Part shown: one piece after another, positions 5,403 through 5,920 of the stretch
How the letters are laid out: every line of letters starts with the position of its first letter
How positions within the stretch are numbered: position 1 is the stretch's first letter
DNA from: Bacilli bacterium
GTDB lineage: Bacteria; Bacillota_I; Bacilli_A; RF39; UBA660
NCBI GenBank assembly: GCA_024698845.1
Contig: JAILQR010000080.1
Coordinates: forward strand, 1-5,920
Direction: 5' to 3'
DNA length: 5,920 bases
The notes under the pieces: generated by a model
The model's database searches: none
Told to the model about the DNA's origin: nothing
Seen by the model: the letters and a program-made list of their open reading frames with translations, nothing else
Made by a program: the position numbers and the translations under genes

Positions 5403-5612
5403 AAAAAAAATCATAAACTAAAGGACGAAAGATTACCTTCCGCGGTACCACCTTAATTTATGAATTATCTTCATACACTTTAGTTCTTAACGCGAACTTA
5501 TACGATTAAGCTCCAGAGCCATTTTCGAAACTATTTAAATGTGAACTTTCACCAAATGTTCACTCTCTGAGATTTAAACTTTTTGTTTCTCTCTTTCCTT
5601 CACTGCTTAAAT
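5403..5612 (-). ncRNA. T-box leader (methionine type) controlling metG
   Basis: The minus strand carries the T-box sequence AAGGTGGTACCGCG (5441-5454). The antiterminator can be drawn as AAGG (5451-5454) with CCTT (5421-5424), a 7-nt bulge TGGTACC (5444-5450), and GCG (5441-5443) with CGT (5425-5427). UGGU in the bulge would pair with the ACCA end of an uncharged tRNA having discriminator A, as tRNA-Met does. Stem I is closed by TTAAGC (5605-5610) with GCTTAA (5506-5511). Its distal part has AGAGAG (5563-5568) and a stem GTGAAC (5558-5563) with GTTCAC (5541-5546). GAAAATGG near the 3' side offers AUG (5520-5522) as specifier codon, matching the downstream gene. AGTTC with GAACT upstream of the T-box is a likely stem III. 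Uncharged tRNA-Met is expected to raise metG expression. The 3' end is atypical, with an AU-rich helix running into U8 (5403-5410). Confidence 0.95.
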
Positions 5613-5613
5613 T

Positions 5614-5649
5614 TAAATAGATTTTAGCACAAGTGTTTCCTAAATTCAA
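5614..5649 (-). promoter_or_regulatory. Sigma-A promoter of the metG T-box transcript
   Basis: On the minus strand TTGAAT (5644-5649) and TAAAAT (5621-5626) are separated by the optimal 17 bp, and TGC (5627-5629) adds an extended -10. The start would be near 5614, just before stem I of the T-box. The -35 lies immediately after the upstream gene's stop codon. Confidence 0.85.
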
Positions 5650-5650
5650 G

Positions 5651-5920
5651 CTATAAACTTAATTTATCATGTATACATAATGTTATGAATTTTATTAATT
5701 TCTTATACTTATTTATATCACTTACATCATATAAAACAATATATCCTGCAATATCATTTTCTAGCATATATGGAAATATATACCATGTTGATAATATGTT
5801 TATATCGTCAAACGTTAACTTAGTATTTTCAATGTTAGTATCTTCATAGTTATTCACATAATTACATATGTTACTATCCAGTTTTTTATTTAATAATTCT
5901 TTATTATTTGAAAATATGAT
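5651..5920 (-). CDS. spoVT: Probable SpoVT, C-terminal GAF half (5' end beyond the right edge)
   Basis: The frame ending with TAG at 5651-5653 is open to the window edge, giving 89 residues of a C-terminus. A GTG at 5857 could start a 68-residue protein but has no ribosome site, and the upstream codons read as sensible protein, so this is the end of a larger gene. FSNNKELLNKKLDSNI resembles the SGSSKKDYLNKSIS stretch of B. subtilis SpoVT. FPYMLENDIAGYIVLYDVSD resembles the following GAF-domain strands PIVANGDPIGAVVIFSKDQ, and the protein ends about as far after that as SpoVT does. SpoVT is an AbrB-type forespore regulator of sigma-G genes; its DNA-binding half would lie outside the window. 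The similarity is modest and the last helix is diverged (CIHDKLSL), so another GAF-domain regulator is possible. No terminator is visible before the metG promoter. Confidence 0.55.
   Translation of the reverse strand: MIFSNNKELLNKKLDSNICNYVNNYEDTNIENTKLTFDDINILSTWYIFPYMLENDIAGYIVLYDVSDINKYKKLIKFITLCIHDKLSL

Noticed and set aside
5382..5414. ATG at 5414 as the metG start
   Set aside because: It lies in the T-box 3' helix and U-tract, has no ribosome site, and adds a non-conserved hydrophobic stretch before the usual MetRS N-terminus.
5651..5857. A complete small gene starting at GTG 5857
   Set aside because: No Shine-Dalgarno precedes it and the same frame is open to base 5920 with SpoVT-like residues, so it is the 3' end of a longer gene.
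1..5920. Reassigned UGA codon, as in some Mollicutes
   Set aside because: All eight complete stops are TAA or TAG, but the Trp codons checked are TGG and no conserved position needs UGA as Trp, so the standard code is assumed; TGA rarity is explained by AT-rich composition.
1..5920. Mobile elements, CRISPR arrays, tRNA or rRNA genes
   Set aside because: No transposase or integrase-like frame, spaced direct repeats or cloverleaf-like sequence was seen on either strand; the hairpins present are terminators, the T-box or the yabG repeat.

Overview
The window is AT-rich, low-G+C Bacillota DNA, and every recognisable gene lies on the minus strand, so transcription runs from base 5920 towards base 1. 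The gene content (metG, tatD, a 3D-domain protein, ksgA, yabG, veg, spoVG, yabP) is a shortened version of the Bacillus subtilis metS-to-yabP block. Genes normally interspersed there (rnmV, sspF, ispE, purR and others) are absent. SpoVG, YabG, a YabP-family protein and a probable SpoVT end point to an endospore former or a recent descendant. The small genes, very AT-rich composition and short MetRS fit an Erysipelotrichia/RF39-like member of the Bacilli, but the genus cannot be named from this sequence.

Layout in transcription order. Bases 5920-5651 hold the 3' end of a probable spoVT (GAF-domain half). A sigma-A-type promoter (5614-5649) follows and drives a methionine-type T-box leader (5403-5612) in front of metG (5381-3843), which ends at a strong terminator. 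An extended -10 promoter abuts that terminator's T-tract and serves tatD (3779-3027). A second good promoter, whose -35 lies inside the end of tatD, serves a small exported 3D-domain protein (2982-2443). The terminator of that gene overlaps its own stop codon. Next come ksgA (2411-1638), yabG (1607-834) and veg (834-622), closely packed with yabG and veg overlapping by one base. spoVG (566-297) has its own promoter and terminator. Last is the 5' part of a yabP-like gene (231-1), cut by the left edge.

The genes mix housekeeping translation and RNA functions (MetRS under tRNA-Met control, TatD nuclease, KsgA rRNA methylase) with cell-wall and sporulation functions (3D protein, YabG coat protease, Veg, SpoVG, YabP, SpoVT). 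No mobile element, CRISPR array, tRNA or rRNA gene was seen. I do not see a wholly new system. The most interesting signals are regulatory: a perfect 12-bp inverted repeat that buries the yabG start codon, a T-box leader whose 3' arm can pair with the metG Shine-Dalgarno sequence instead of forming an ordinary downstream terminator, and a cysteine-bearing 3D protein that seems to lack one of the family's three aspartates.
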